A stretch of 32,065 bases of DNA from an uncultured Bacilli bacterium (GTDB lineage: Bacteria > Bacillota_I > Bacilli_A > RF39 > UBA660), in assembly GCA_934098375.1 (NCBI GenBank), contig CAKOOC010000015.1:1-32065 (forward strand), given 5' to 3'. The notes below the pieces were generated by a model. That model was not told the DNA's origin. It searched no databases and was given only the letters and a program-made list of their open reading frames with translations. Every line of letters begins with the position of its first letter. Within the stretch, counting starts at the first letter, position 1. Below are positions 31,990-32,065 of the stretch, in pieces. The translations under genes were made by a program, and so were the position numbers.

Positions 31990-32065
31990 TGGCGGTTCGT
32001 ACGGGATTTGAACCCGTGATCTTCTGCGTGACAGGCAGACGTCATAGGCCTCTAGACTAACGAAC
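31990..32065 (-). tRNA. tRNA-Asp (anticodon GUC), first base outside window
   Basis: Reads from acceptor GTTCGT through anticodon loop CTGTCAC (GUC) in the CTGC/GCAG stem, T loop GGTTCAAATCC, ACGAACC, G and CCA. The pairing of ACGAACC shows that one 5' G lies just beyond position 32065. Confidence 0.93.

Overview
The window is a gene-dense, very AT-rich stretch of a low-GC Bacillota chromosome. Strong Shine-Dalgarno sites, intrinsic terminators, arginine deiminase and phosphoketolase catabolism, and a probable peptidoglycan D-aspartate ligase suggest a fermentative, walled member of the Bacilli/Erysipelotrichia-like lineages. This placement is an inference. Every intact gene reads through with UGA as stop, yet only one of about 30 intact genes ends in UGA.

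Layout. 1-6082 (minus): an amino-acid ABC transporter (binding lipoprotein, permease, ATPase) followed by arcA, arcB, arcC and a truncated YfcC-type carrier, forming an arginine import and ATP-yielding degradation unit. 6146-12789 (minus): a PlsC-like acyltransferase, two paralogous 7-TM histidine-kinase-like proteins that have both lost the phosphoacceptor histidine, and a fatty-acid-type adenylate-forming ligase. 12901-14730: a HIT protein, then the infC-rpmI-rplT ribosomal operon with an AUA start codon, an attenuator leader and a good sigma-A promoter. 14800-18270: a small hypothetical gene, a roughly 300-nt structured noncoding RNA candidate with its own terminator, a protein fragment, a secreted protein, a membrane-anchored XRE regulator and a 40-aa basic protein. 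18268-21349 (plus): a YbaK-type deacylase, an E2/CAT-fold acyltransferase lacking its usual catalytic His, and a second acyl ligase. 21384-26970: a coiled-coil protein coupled to a 31-aa leader ORF, a decayed DUF2207 gene with an in-frame UGA, a CapA-like phosphoesterase, a D-aspartate-ligase-like ATP-grasp enzyme and a permuted NlpC/P60-like hydrolase. 27004-30904 (minus): a small hypothetical gene, a tail-anchored zinc metalloprotease and phosphoketolase. 31068-32065: tRNA-Pro, tRNA-Arg, a hypothetical gene, tRNA-Phe and tRNA-Asp.

Most interesting items: the unidentified structured RNA at about 15343-15655; a 15-bp inverted repeat (GTGAA-N5-TTCAC) shared by the regions upstream of that RNA and of the secreted-protein gene, next to the XRE regulator; the tandem degenerate 7-TM kinases sitting among lipid-type acylation genes; and the UGA pattern. 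No CRISPR array, insertion sequence, prophage or origin was seen.
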